A stretch of 64,000 nucleotides of DNA from Hyphomicrobium sp. CS1GBMeth3. Lineage in GTDB: Bacteria > Pseudomonadota > Alphaproteobacteria > Rhizobiales > Hyphomicrobiaceae. The notes beneath the pieces are model-generated. The model was given only the letters and a program-made list of their open reading frames with translations. It searched no databases and had not been told where the DNA came from. The translations under genes were made by a program, and so were the position numbers. Below are positions 34,537-43,972 of the stretch, in pieces (positions within the stretch are counted from its first letter, which is position 1; every line of letters starts with the position of its first letter). Location: contig NZ_FPHO01000003.1 in assembly GCF_900117455.1 (NCBI RefSeq), positions 868,001 to 932,000 on the forward strand, read 5' to 3'.

Positions 34537-35901
34537 TTAGCCCGCAGGGCTGCGAGCAACTGTCCGCGTCGCGTATCGACCGGCCTCTCGCCGATTGCCA
34601 AGCCAATAGACCGGAATACCCGCCGCCAAGACACCGAGTCCCACCAGCGCGCCAGTGCCCGTGTACATCACGCTCGAATAGATGAGATAGACGCACATGG
34701 CCGAGAACACGATCGGCGGAAGCGGGTAAAGCGGCACGCGATAGGCCGACGGGCTCGAAGCCCCACGCCGGCGAAAGACGAAAAGCGACAGCCCAACTAG
34801 AAGCAGGAACGTCCAGAACACCGGCGCCGTATACTCGACCATGGCCTGAAAGCCATTTCGCGCGCCCGCTCCGAAAGCGATCAAGACGAGAGCGATACAG
34901 CCCTGCACGATGAGGGCCGTCAATGGCGCAGCGTTACGGGGGCTTCTGCGCGCAAGGGTCGCAAAGGGTCGGAAATCGAGACCCAAGGCAAACATCGACC
35001 GCGCGCCGGTGAATATGGTGGCATTGATCGTACTGATCGCGGTTGCGCAAATGATGAGTGCGACCACAGCGCTTCCGGCCTGGCCGAACACCTCGGCCAC
35101 AGGCCCTTCCACGATCGTTTTTGATTGACGCAGCCCTTCAAAGCCGAAGGCATAGAGAAGCGCGCTGTTATAAATGAGATAGAGGACGATGATGGCCGAT
35201 GTTCCAAGAAGGAGCACGCGCACCATGTTGCGCCGAGCGTCCCGCACCTCGCCGGAGAGATACGCGGCCTCGTTCCAGCCTCCATACGTGAGCAGAATGA
35301 AGACGAGCGCAAGCCCGGCAGCGCCCGACGACGGCCCACTGCTGACAACATTCGCAACGGACGCATGCGGCTCGGCGAACATCGCCGCGCCAGCCACCAC
35401 GAGCAGGATAACGATCGTCAGCAGCGTAAGGAGGGTTTGCGAGCGACCGCTCGTCGTTGTCCCGAAGAGCTGCAGCACTGTGAACAGGACGACAGACATC
35501 GCAGCATGCAACGACGGCCCGAGCTCGCCCAACGGCACGAGTTTGTTGGCGTAGTCCCCATATACGAATGCCACCGCCGCGATGGCACCGGTCTGCATCA
35601 CCGTCATGCGTGCGAACGCAAACAGGAACCCAGTTGCGCGCCCGTACGCGCGTGTAAGGTAGAAATATTCGCCCCCAGCGCTAGGATTTTGTGAGCCGAG
35701 CTCTGCGTAGCAGAGCGCGCCGACAATCATCAGAACGCCGCCAGCAAGCCACAAGGCGAGAAATTCCGCAGGACCTGCCGAATTGGCCGCCACAAGCGGA
35801 GGTGTCTTGAAGATCCCGATACCGACGACGATGCCGACGAGCATCGCGCTGGCCTGAAGCACCGACAGTGTCGGGCTCCGGCCTTGCACGCTTGCATCCA
35901 T
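34537..35901 (-). CDS. APC family amino acid permease
   Basis: 454 residues from ATG at 35901; the frame upstream to 36033 overlaps the methyltransferase gene and is non-coding. About 12 membrane helices. Helix 1 region ASAMLVGIVVGIGIFKTPP carries the unwound GxGIF segment that binds substrate in APC transporters, and helix 2 ends in CYAELGSQNPSAGGEYFYL. Probably imports an amino acid or related amine by proton symport. Nearby glutaminase and glnII genes make an amino-acid role sensible, but specificity is open. Confidence 0.9.
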   Translation of the reverse strand: MDASVQGRSPTLSVLQASAMLVGIVVGIGIFKTPPLVAANSAGPAEFLALWLAGGVLMIVGALCYAELGSQNPSAGGEYFYLTRAYGRATGFLFAFARMTVMQTGAIAAVAFVYGDYANKLVPLGELGPSLHAAMSVVLFTVLQLFGTTTSGRSQTLLTLLTIVILLVVAGAAMFAEPHASVANVVSSGPSSGAAGLALVFILLTYGGWNEAAYLSGEVRDARRNMVRVLLLGTSAIIVLYLIYNSALLYAFGFEGLRQSKTIVEGPVAEVFGQAGSAVVALIICATAISTINATIFTGARSMFALGLDFRPFATLARRSPRNAAPLTALIVQGCIALVLIAFGAGARNGFQAMVEYTAPVFWTFLLLVGLSLFVFRRRGASSPSAYRVPLYPLPPIVFSAMCVYLIYSSVMYTGTGALVGLGVLAAGIPVYWLGNRREAGRYATRTVARSPAG

Positions 35902-35927
35902 GCTATGTGGCTCCGCGAGAGGCGGGG

Positions 35928-36521
35928 CTAGTCTGCGGCTTTGCCGGCATTGGTCTCGCGGATCATATTCTCGCGCACCACCCAGAAGTAGACGTTGCGG
36001 CCGTCGACCACCTCGCTCTTGTCCGGCTTCCAATCGCCGAGATCGAAGGCATGCGAGACGATACGCGTGCCCGGTTTCAACTTCTCGAGCTTCGGCCGAA
36101 GCTTCATGTTGACCTCCGAGAGCAGGTACATGGTGATGACCGTGGCCTTGCTGAGATCGGTCTCGAACAGGTTCTGCTCATGGAACTGCACCTTGTCCGT
36201 GACCCCTTCCTTTTCCGCGTTCTCTTTGGCTTCCTTCACGCGCACGGGGTTGAGATCGACACCTGAGGCGGTGATTCCATACTTCTTGGCCGCCGTGATC
36301 GGGATCCGTCCGTCACCCGAGCCAAGATCCAGCAGCACGTCTCCAGACTTGATGCCTGCCAGTTCGAGCATTTTATCGACCACCGCCTGCGGCGTTGGCA
36401 CATACGGCACATCAAGATCACGGGCGAGCGCCCGGCCCGACGCCAGCACCACCACAAAGGCGGCGAACGCAATCAGCGAGCAGACAAGGCGCCACGACGG
36501 CGCATGAGCGGGATTGGGCAT
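35928..36521 (-). CDS. Class I SAM methyltransferase-fold protein with N-terminal signal/anchor
   Basis: 197 residues. A hydrophobic N-terminal segment (RLVCSLIAFAAFVVVLASGRALA) resembles a signal peptide or anchor. The rest is a complete class I methyltransferase fold: VLLDLGSGDGRIPITAAKKYG, SGVDLNPVRV, VTMYLLSEVN. Such proteins are annotated as exported methyltransferases in several proteobacteria, odd because SAM is cytoplasmic. If the segment is an anchor with the catalytic part inside, the oddity disappears. It lies 26 bp before the permease gene, same strand, so probably co-transcribed. Confidence 0.82.
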   Translation of the reverse strand: MPNPAHAPSWRLVCSLIAFAAFVVVLASGRALARDLDVPYVPTPQAVVDKMLELAGIKSGDVLLDLGSGDGRIPITAAKKYGITASGVDLNPVRVKEAKENAEKEGVTDKVQFHEQNLFETDLSKATVITMYLLSEVNMKLRPKLEKLKPGTRIVSHAFDLGDWKPDKSEVVDGRNVYFWVVRENMIRETNAGKAAD

Positions 36522-36869
36522 GCTGACGCTCTCCGGAGGTTGGGTTCGATAAGATCGGCAACGTACCCGCGGGCATGTAGTTCCCGCATCCGGTGAGAAC
36601 CAGCCCTGTGCTGATTCCCTAGGGAAACACCGTTTTCAAGCACGAGAATTTCAGAGATCGACGTAAAACCTTCCTCTTTCTGAAGAAAACCACCGTCGCG
36701 AAGCGCACGCGCAGCGCCTCATCTCACCGCGATGCTTCACAACAAGCTTGCGACCGCGGCTCGATGGACGTTGCCCCCCGCCACCGCGGCCAAGTAGGGT
36801 TGCGGGCTGCGCGAACCACGCGCGCGCATCCAACCCGCAAGACAAACTCCGCAAATAACGAGCAGCACC
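36522..36869. other. 348-bp divergent promoter region
   Basis: Between the exported methyltransferase gene and glutaminase. It contains the perfect 12-bp palindrome TTCCCTAGGGAA at 36615-36626. No gene or sigma-54 site recognised. Confidence 0.4.
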
Positions 36870-37799
36870 GTGCCCCACCTGGACGTCGTCGTAAGCGAAA
36901 TCGCCGAGGAAATGCGCAAGCGGCCGGACCGCGGCGAGGTCGCAACCTACATTCCCGAGCTCGCACGCGTCGATCCGGACGCCTTCGGCATCGCGGTGAT
37001 CGATGCCGAAGGCAACATTGCCGCGGCCGGTGACAGCGACGTGCCGTTCTCGATCCAAAGCATCTCGAAGGTGTTCACCTTGACGCTCGCCCTCGGCAAG
37101 GTTGGCGGCCGCTTATGGCGCCGCGTCGGACGGGAACCGTCGGGCAGCCCGTTCAACTCCGTCGTGCAGCTCGAGTACGAGCGCGGCATCCCGCGCAATC
37201 CATTCATCAATGCCGGAGCCATTGCCGTTACCGACTTGATTCTGTCGGGTCACCAGCCTCGGGAGGCGCTCGGCGACATTCTGCGCTTCATGCGCTTTCT
37301 GGCCGACGACCAGACCGTCTCCATCGACAAGGCCGTGGCGGCCTCAGAGCAACGAACCGGCTTTCGCAACGCCGCGCTCGCCAACTACATGAAATCCTTC
37401 GGCGTGATCGAGAACCCGGTCGAATACACGCTCGGAGTCTATTTCCACCATTGCGCCATCGCCATGACGTGCAAACAGCTCGCCATGGCCAGCCGCTTCC
37501 TCGCCCACTCGGGACGCAATCCGGAAACGGGCATGTCCGTCGTACCCCCGGAGGGTGCACGCCGCATCAATGCCGTGATGCTGACCTGCGGTCATTACGA
37601 TGGATCGGGCGAGTTCGCGTACCGGGTTGGCCTGCCAGGCAAGAGCGGCGTCGGCGGTGGCATTCTTGCTGTGGCACCAGGCAAGGCATCGATTGCCGTC
37701 TGGTCTCCCGGACTCGATGCCAACGGCAACTCCCACCTTGGCCGCATCGCGCTCGAGGCGCTGACCAAACGCATGGGTTGGTCCATCTTCGGACCCTGA
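36870..37799 (+). CDS. glsA: Glutaminase
   Basis: 309 residues from GTG at 36870, the normal length of the serine-dependent glutaminase family. Catalytic S64-x-x-K67 in [11 protein letters not shown], then [21 protein letters not shown] and the C-terminal [12 protein letters not shown]. Converts glutamine to glutamate and ammonia in the cytoplasm. Close to gstI/glnII, so glutamine synthesis and breakdown genes lie within 2 kb, although on separate transcripts. Confidence 0.95.
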   Translation: MPHLDVVVSEIAEEMRKRPDRGEVATYIPELARVDPDAFGIAVIDAEGNIAAAGDSDVPFSIQSISKVFTLTLALGKVGGRLWRRVGREPSGSPFNSVVQLEYERGIPRNPFINAGAIAVTDLILSGHQPREALGDILRFMRFLADDQTVSIDKAVAASEQRTGFRNAALANYMKSFGVIENPVEYTLGVYFHHCAIAMTCKQLAMASRFLAHSGRNPETGMSVVPPEGARRINAVMLTCGHYDGSGEFAYRVGLPGKSGVGGGILAVAPGKASIAVWSPGLDANGNSHLGRIALEALTKRMGWSIFGP

Positions 37800-37992
37800 G
37801 CTTACGAAACGTTGGAAACAGATACCTTGAGCCGATCGAAGCCTAAGGCTCAAACGACGGCAGTGGGTCGGCACGCATCTCGCGGCGCCCCCATCAGCGC
37901 GCCCACCCCGGCGCGACGTGGAACACTCCACATCCGCGCCCTCACATAAACATCAGGCTTGGCAACATACGCGCACATAGCCAACAGCTAGC

Positions 37993-38190
37993 CTATTTGT
38001 GCTGCTCGGACTGGTCGGCTTCCCGAACGGCTTCGTCGTGATACCAGCTGCTGCCGCACACGACCTTTGCATACGGCACAGACGGGTCCATCGCGCTGCG
38101 CCAGGCGGCTCGCTCAGCCTCGAGGCCGGTACGTCCGCCTGCAGGGAATTGGTAGATCTTTGCGCTTTCGCGCTGAGCCTTTCCAGTCAT
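37993..38190 (-). CDS. gstI: GstI-like small protein (DUF2735), putative glnII translational inhibitor
   Basis: 65 residues: MTGKAQRESAKIYQFPAGGR then a short helical, acidic C-terminus. The AKIYQFPxGGR segment is the DUF2735 signature. In Rhizobium leguminosarum the equivalent ~63-residue gene, divergent from glnII, encodes GstI, which inhibits translation of glnII mRNA. Here too it is divergent from and adjacent to glnII. The identification is from length, signature and position. Confidence 0.8.
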   Translation of the reverse strand: MTGKAQRESAKIYQFPAGGRTGLEAERAAWRSAMDPSVPYAKVVCGSSWYHDEAVREADQSEQHK

Positions 38191-38631
38191 CGTCAGTCTC
38201 TCCTATTCCATTCACATAGTAGACACTCAGAACACAGTGTCGATTTGACCTATTTTGCCTGATGAACAGACAGATTGCTCGCTAAAAATCACGGTTTGCC
38301 TATATTATGTGCATGATATTTATTGCTTATCTGGCTAGCATTTTGGAGTGAGGTACAGGGGTTCTTCTGCCTCTTCACTGACCAACTCAACACACAAGGC
38401 GCGTGTTTTGTTCGCTACCAAACAACGCTCTTTCCCTCGAGGAATACAGTAGGCGGATGAGTATCGGCGGCTCGCAAGAAGAAGGGCGCCGCCTTCGCGC
38501 AGCGAGCAGAGCTCGGCGCGCTCACTTTCTCGTCCGCGCCATCGCCCAAATCAGCGAATCCGACACGCACCTTTGAGCCATGCCAAGCGGCGGGCTCATG
38601 CGAAATTCATGTGTCAAACGAGGAGCAATCG
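38191..38631. promoter_or_regulatory. gstI-glnII divergent control region (441 bp)
   Basis: AT-rich compared with neighbours. On the plus strand, TGGCTAGCATTTTGGA (38332-38347) has GG-N10-GG spacing close to a sigma-54 promoter, but the nearly invariant C of the -12 GC is G, so it is weak evidence. GCGTGTTTTG / CAAACAACGC (about 38400-38427) forms an imperfect dyad. A clear NtrC palindrome was not found. The 285-base leader before glnII would be the place for GstI action. Confidence 0.4.
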
Positions 38632-39666
38632 ATGACGAAGTACAAGCTCGAATACATCTGGCTCGACGGCTATACGCCGGTTCCCAACCTGCGCGGCAAG
38701 ACGCAGATCAAGGAGTTCAGCTCCTTTCCGGATCTGGCCGATCTCCCGCTCTGGGGATTCGACGGCAGCTCGACCAAGCAGGCCGAGGGCCACAGCTCCG
38801 ACTGCGTGCTGAAGCCGGTTGCTCATTATCCGGATCCCGCCCGCACCAACGGCGTGCTCGTGATGTGCGAGGTCATGCTGCCGGATGGCGTCACGCCGCA
38901 TGCCTCGAACAAGCGCGCAACCATTCTGGACGACGCGGGCGCCTGGTTCGGCTTCGAGCAGGAGTACTTCTTCTACAAGGATGGCCGCCCGCTCGGCTTC
39001 CCGACCGCTGGCTACCCGCCTCCGCAGGGTCCCTACTACACGGGCATCGGCTACAAGAACGTCGGCGACGTCGCGCGCAGCATCGTCGAGGAGCACCTCG
39101 ATCTCTGCCTCGCTGCCGGCATCAACCACGAAGGCATCAACGCCGAGGTGGCCAAGGGCCAGTGGGAATTCCAGATTTTCGGCAAAGGCTCCAAGAAGGC
39201 CGCTGACGAGATGTGGATCGCGCGCTACCTGCTGCTCCGTCTCACGGAGAAGTACGGCATCGACATCGAGTGGCACTGCAAGCCGCTCGGCGACACCGAC
39301 TGGAACGGCTCGGGCATGCACTGCAACTTCTCGACCGCATACATGCGCGAAGTCGGCGGCAAGGAGTACTTCGAGGCGCTGATGAAGGAGTTTGAGAAGA
39401 ACCTCGAGGACCACATCGCCGTCTACGGTCCGGATAACCACATGCGCCTGACCGGCAAGCACGAGACGGCTCCGTGGAACAAGTTCAGCTACGGCGTTGC
39501 CGATCGCGGTGCATCCATCCGCGTCCCGCACTCGTTCGTGACGAACGGCTACAAGGGCTACCTCGAGGATCGCCGTCCGAACTCGCAGGGTGACCCCTAC
39601 GCCATCGCTTCGCAGGTTCTGAAGACGATCTCGGGGGTCTCGACCGCCGCTGCAAAGGCTGCCTAA
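38632..39666 (+). CDS. glnII: Glutamine synthetase type II
   Basis: 344 residues from ATG at 38632 with CGAGGAG upstream. Eukaryote-like GSII: YKLEYIWLDGYTPVPNLRGK, WGFDGSSTKQAEG, FGFEQEYFFYK, NWNG-type loop TDWNGSGMHCNFST and DRRPNSQGDPY. Makes glutamine from glutamate and ammonia with ATP, typically expressed under nitrogen limitation in rhizobia. Followed by a good terminator. Confidence 0.97.
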   Translation: MTKYKLEYIWLDGYTPVPNLRGKTQIKEFSSFPDLADLPLWGFDGSSTKQAEGHSSDCVLKPVAHYPDPARTNGVLVMCEVMLPDGVTPHASNKRATILDDAGAWFGFEQEYFFYKDGRPLGFPTAGYPPPQGPYYTGIGYKNVGDVARSIVEEHLDLCLAAGINHEGINAEVAKGQWEFQIFGKGSKKAADEMWIARYLLLRLTEKYGIDIEWHCKPLGDTDWNGSGMHCNFSTAYMREVGGKEYFEALMKEFEKNLEDHIAVYGPDNHMRLTGKHETAPWNKFSYGVADRGASIRVPHSFVTNGYKGYLEDRRPNSQGDPYAIASQVLKTISGVSTAAAKAA

Positions 39667-39696
39667 GCCCAACGGCCTTTCGACGCCAGACCACCC

Positions 39697-39729
39697 GCCC
39701 GGGGCGCTTCTCACGCTCCGGGCTTTCTT
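39697..39729 (+). terminator. Rho-independent terminator after glnII
   Basis: Stem GCCCGGGGCG (39697-39706) with CGCTCCGGGC (39714-39723), one mismatch, 7-base loop, followed by TTTCTTA. Confidence 0.85.
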
Positions 39730-39930
39730 ATTTGCTACGCCCCTCAGCCATCAGAATATTTTTTAAGGCTGACAGAGATCTGCATCACATCGATTAATTG
39801 TTGACTGTGAGTATAAAGTTTTTCTAGGGTCGCAACCCGATGGCGCCGTCTCGCCTCACGCCAGCCAGCGGATTTGTAGCTCGTCCAGCCGGATCCCAGC
39901 CAGCAAGCGATTAAGGACTGGGGGATTCCG

Positions 39931-42747
39931 ATGAAGACGTGCATGCCCGCGGGGCTTCCCGCGGCAATGGGTATTTGCGTGCTTTTTTCCGCGGCGGGGG
40001 CCGCCCAAGCACAAGAGACACAAGCGACAAGCGACAAGACGATCGAGCAGACAGCCGCCGAGCCCGCTGACGCAACGGCGCTTCCCAAAGTGGTCGTGAC
40101 GTCACCGAAAGAAAAGAAGAAGGCGAGCGTTAAGAAGGTCACCGGCAAAGGCACGGGCTCCGGCACATCGGAAGGCGGCACCACCGGCGAAGCCGCAGCA
40201 CAAGACAGTGGGGGCATCGGCGGCGGCCAGAACGCAAACACAACGACAGATGCCGTAACCCTCGGAGGCCCGGCGATCTCCGACACGGGTACGACAGTTT
40301 TCACATATGAAGGCGTGCGCATCCGCACGGACGGAAGCGGCGACGCCAACAGCTTCATGCGCAATCTGCCGAACGTGCAGTACCAGAACGACACCGATGA
40401 CAACCCCGGCATCACGGCCGCGAAGACGATCGACACGAAGCCCCAGTTGCTGTCGATCAACGGCGGCAGAACCTACGAGAACAACTTCATTCTCAACGGC
40501 GTCTCGATCAACAACATTACCGGACCTGTCGAGCTCAGCGATCCTGAGCTCGGAGATGGCGAGCTGACGCCGAACCAGTATGCCGTGTTCGGGCTTCACC
40601 CGCAGCAGGTGTTCGTCCCGACCGACTTCATTGGGCAGGCGACGATCATCGACAGCAACGCATCGGCGGAATACGGAGAGTTCCAGGGCGGTGTCGTTAT
40701 TTACGATCTGCAAAAACCGCCGACCGACGGCCTCCACGGATCTGTCAGCTACGAACGGCAGACGGATGCAATGGTCAATTACCTCTTGGCCACGCCGTCG
40801 AAAACAAACCCGCTTAATCGTAAACCACCCGAGTTCGAGAAGAACAAGCTCGCGGCCTCCGTCGGAGCACCCATCACGATCGATTTGTCTTTTATCGCGC
40901 AAGTCAGCCAACAGACCGCCGAGACGCGGAAGCAGAAGGCCTATTACATCAGCGACGACTGGGTCGACGAGGACTCGGACAACAAGTTTTTCCGCCTCGC
41001 GGCCACGCTGCGCACCGATATCGGCAAGTTCACGCTCGACTCGTCATTCACCGATTACACGCAGCACTGGGAGAACATCTACGGCCGCGATCTTTACATC
41101 GACACCGAAAGCCAGGGCTCGACCACGAAGCTCGAATACGAAGGTAGGTTCCCGGGCATCGCCGTGGACAGCATCGGACTGGGGAACGTGAACCTCAAGA
41201 GCCGCGCCTACTACAACAAGAGCGAAACCAAGAACCTGTCCGGCGGCGACACGACGTACATGTGGTACAACCAGCGCCTGACGAACTACAATCCCGATAC
41301 CGGCTGGACGGAGAACTATGACACCACGCTTCACGACGACTGGTGCCGCGGCGTCGATCCCGCAACAGCTCCGTCGGACGCGGGCGGAGTCCTGAGCTGC
41401 CGCGAAGGCGGTTACGGCAACAAGCTGCAGGGCCAGGAAGACCTCGGCATTCAGGCGCACGTTACGGGCGACGTCTTTCTCGGTAATTTCAAAGTTGGAG
41501 CCGAGGCCAAGAACATCGAGGGACGCCGCGCGCGTTTCGAAGACTATTACTTCGTGGCGGTCAGTAGACTGGCGACCGACGCCAACCCTGTCGGTGGATC
41601 TTTCAATTGCGGCGACGATCGCTTTTGCACACCGGAACAGTACGCAAGCTCCGTCTCGATCTTCGAGGAATACGACGTCACCGCAAGCGTCAACGCCTTC
41701 CACACCTACGCGGAAATCGACCAGACATGGGAATGGTTCAACATCCGCGCAGGCGTTCGCCTCGACTATGAAGATTATTTCGAGAACCTCAATCTCGCCC
41801 CGCGCGTAGCCGGCACAATCACGCCGTTCCATGGCCTGAGCTTTACCGCCGGCTTCAATCGCTATTACCTGGGCGAAACGCTTTATTTCGCCATTCGCGA
41901 CAAGCAGCCTCGCGGATACACCGTGACGCGCAACCACAATACCGCAACCGGCGTACCCAACGAATTTGTGGAACCAGGCGCGCCCTATACCTTGAGCTAC
42001 AGGGATTCGGATCTCGACACGCCCTATAACGACGAGTACACCGGCGCGGTAAACATCAAGGATCCGCTTTTCGGCGGCCACCTTCGCTTGCGATACCTTG
42101 AGCGTTACGGAGAGGACCGCTTTGCTCGCGAGAACTGCTCCGTCTCCGGCGTCGACCCGCAATGCTACCGCCTGACCAACGACGGCGAGAGCTTCTACAG
42201 ATCGGCGACAGCCGAATACACGAAGCATTGGTTCAATCTGAACAACTCGTTCCACCTCAACGCTGCCGCGCTCACCGGGACAGTGACCTGGTCGGAACAG
42301 AATACGTCGCGGAACACCTTCCACGACGACTACGACGGCGATATCTACATTCTCTACAAAGGCAAATCGTACACCCCGTTGACGTTCAACGAGGTAACCG
42401 GAAACCTCGACATCCCCATCCGCGTCGGCGCAACACTGTCCACGAACTGGTTCGACGATCTGTTGTTGCTTGGCTTTAGCGCCGGGTACAATTTTGGCTA
42501 CGACGGCGTCTACGACACCGGTATAAACAAGCTGTTTAACGGCGTGACGCACGACGTGTGGGATGACACGTCGTTCGATCCGGCGTTCAAGCTGGACATG
42601 TTCGGGCAGATCAACGTCACCGAATATGCTTCCATCGATTTCTCGGTGAACAACGTGACCAACTCCCCTGGCAACGCCATCACGACCTCGAACATCCCCT
42701 GGGTTCGCGGCCGCAGCTACTGGGTCGGCTCGACCGTGCGGTTCTGA
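39931..42747 (+). CDS. Large TonB-dependent receptor
   Basis: 938 residues. Signal peptide ends near AQAQ; TonB-box-like LPKVVVTSP about residue 50; a Lys/Gly/Ser linker; a plug domain (FMRNLPNVQYQND, LLSINGGRTYENNFILNGVS, ASAEYGEFQGGVV); then a long barrel with many Tyr/Asp strands, ending in Phe (RSYWVGSTVRF). The barrel has several Cys pairs in its loops. The substrate is not siderophore-diagnostic. Its TGA overlaps the ATG of the di-heme peroxidase gene (TGATG), so the two are translationally coupled. A metal complex is a reasonable but unproven substrate. Confidence 0.92.
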   Translation: MKTCMPAGLPAAMGICVLFSAAGAAQAQETQATSDKTIEQTAAEPADATALPKVVVTSPKEKKKASVKKVTGKGTGSGTSEGGTTGEAAAQDSGGIGGGQNANTTTDAVTLGGPAISDTGTTVFTYEGVRIRTDGSGDANSFMRNLPNVQYQNDTDDNPGITAAKTIDTKPQLLSINGGRTYENNFILNGVSINNITGPVELSDPELGDGELTPNQYAVFGLHPQQVFVPTDFIGQATIIDSNASAEYGEFQGGVVIYDLQKPPTDGLHGSVSYERQTDAMVNYLLATPSKTNPLNRKPPEFEKNKLAASVGAPITIDLSFIAQVSQQTAETRKQKAYYISDDWVDEDSDNKFFRLAATLRTDIGKFTLDSSFTDYTQHWENIYGRDLYIDTESQGSTTKLEYEGRFPGIAVDSIGLGNVNLKSRAYYNKSETKNLSGGDTTYMWYNQRLTNYNPDTGWTENYDTTLHDDWCRGVDPATAPSDAGGVLSCREGGYGNKLQGQEDLGIQAHVTGDVFLGNFKVGAEAKNIEGRRARFEDYYFVAVSRLATDANPVGGSFNCGDDRFCTPEQYASSVSIFEEYDVTASVNAFHTYAEIDQTWEWFNIRAGVRLDYEDYFENLNLAPRVAGTITPFHGLSFTAGFNRYYLGETLYFAIRDKQPRGYTVTRNHNTATGVPNEFVEPGAPYTLSYRDSDLDTPYNDEYTGAVNIKDPLFGGHLRLRYLERYGEDRFARENCSVSGVDPQCYRLTNDGESFYRSATAEYTKHWFNLNNSFHLNAAALTGTVTWSEQNTSRNTFHDDYDGDIYILYKGKSYTPLTFNEVTGNLDIPIRVGATLSTNWFDDLLLLGFSAGYNFGYDGVYDTGINKLFNGVTHDVWDDTSFDPAFKLDMFGQINVTEYASIDFSVNNVTNSPGNAITTSNIPWVRGRSYWVGSTVRF

Positions 42748-43922
42748 TGACCAACGCCGACGACACCACGACACCCCACATCACAACCTGGACGGCGAGC
42801 GCGATGGCGCTCGCCGTCCTCTGCGTCGTGATCGCTACTGTCCTCACGCTCCGCCCCGAGCACCGCGTGCCGCTCGACGCTCGCTTCCCTGCCGCGCCCC
42901 AAGCCGCGGACCTCGCCGCGCTCCGCCAGGCTTACGCCGGCCCGCCGAGCGCCTGGCCGCGCCCGCGCCTGCTGCCTCGCGCCCGCTTCACCGAGATGGC
43001 CCCGCTCGCCCTCCACGCACCACCCGAAGGCGAGGCGCGCAAGCTCGCCCGCCTCGGCGCGGGCCTGTTCGAGGATCCGCTGCTCTCAGCCTCCGGCCAC
43101 GTCTCCTGTCAGAGCTGCCACAACCGCCGCCTCGGTTGGGGAGACGCACTGCCCACGTCGTTCGGCCACGCGCGCGCCAAGGGCAAACGCAACGCCCAGA
43201 GCCTGTTCACCGTCGGATACAAATCGCAGTTCTTCTGGGACGGTCGATCAACCTCGCTTGAGCAACAGGCGTTGGCCCCGCTCACGGACGACCGCGAGAT
43301 GGCCAACCACGACATCACCGCGCTTCTCGAACGTCTCAATGCCACGGAGCGCTATCGTGCAGCCTTCTCCGCCATCACGCAGGATCCGGAAATCTATCTC
43401 ACCGATGTCACCGGCGCCCTCGCAGCGTTTCAACGCACGCTCGAGCGGCCAACGCGTTTCGATCGCTTTATGCAAGGTAACGCCAACGCTCTGAGCGACA
43501 CTCAAATCTGGGGCCTGCACCTTTTCCGCACCAAGGCAGGCTGTGCCAACTGCCATTCCGGCCCGACGCTCAGCGACGGCGGCTTCCACAACATCGGTCT
43601 CAGCTTCTTCAATCGTAAGCTCGAGGACCTCGGCCGCCACGGCGTAACAGGAGATCCCGCCGACGCCGGCCGTTTCCTGACGCCTTCGCTGCGCCATGTC
43701 TCGCGCACGGCACCCTATATGCACAACGGCATATTCCCCTCGCTCGCCGGGCTGATCCGCTTCTACGAGGCGGGCGGAGGACGCGTGCGCATGGAGCAAC
43801 AACTCCCACCCGAGCGGCACGCACTGCGTGAGGCTGCCGCCCGAAAATCTCCGCAGCTTGAGCCATTCGAGCTGACACCCGCTGAGCGCGCCGCCCTCCT
43901 CGCCTACCTCGAAGCGCTCTGA
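42747..43922 (+). CDS. Di-heme cytochrome c peroxidase/MauG family protein
   Basis: 391 residues with an N-terminal membrane anchor or signal (MALAVLCVVIATVLTL). Two c-type heme sites: C121-x2-C124-H125 (CQSCHN) and C266-x2-C269-H270 (CANCHS), in the spacing of CcpA/MauG proteins. A later TAPYMHNGIFPSL segment supplies a likely axial ligand. It acts in the periplasm, either reducing peroxide or oxidising a protein residue (as MauG and MbnH do). Start overlaps the receptor stop (TGATG). Confidence 0.92.
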   Translation: MTNADDTTTPHITTWTASAMALAVLCVVIATVLTLRPEHRVPLDARFPAAPQAADLAALRQAYAGPPSAWPRPRLLPRARFTEMAPLALHAPPEGEARKLARLGAGLFEDPLLSASGHVSCQSCHNRRLGWGDALPTSFGHARAKGKRNAQSLFTVGYKSQFFWDGRSTSLEQQALAPLTDDREMANHDITALLERLNATERYRAAFSAITQDPEIYLTDVTGALAAFQRTLERPTRFDRFMQGNANALSDTQIWGLHLFRTKAGCANCHSGPTLSDGGFHNIGLSFFNRKLEDLGRHGVTGDPADAGRFLTPSLRHVSRTAPYMHNGIFPSLAGLIRFYEAGGGRVRMEQQLPPERHALREAAARKSPQLEPFELTPAERAALLAYLEAL

Positions 43923-43940
43923 GCACGCCCCTCAGAGCGC
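43914..43940. terminator. Perfect hairpin overlapping the peroxidase stop codon
   Basis: GCGCTCTGAG (43914-43923) pairs with CTCAGAGCGC (43931-43940), 7-base loop. There is no T-run after it on either strand, so it may end or stabilise transcripts only with help; it lies between two convergent genes. Confidence 0.45.
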
Positions 43941-43972
43941 GCCGCCTGTATCCGTACCCGGAACTGTGCCGC

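Noticed and set aside
41044..42774. 576-codon minus-strand frame opposite the TonB receptor
   Set aside because: Shadow of the receptor barrel; no ribosome site or family.
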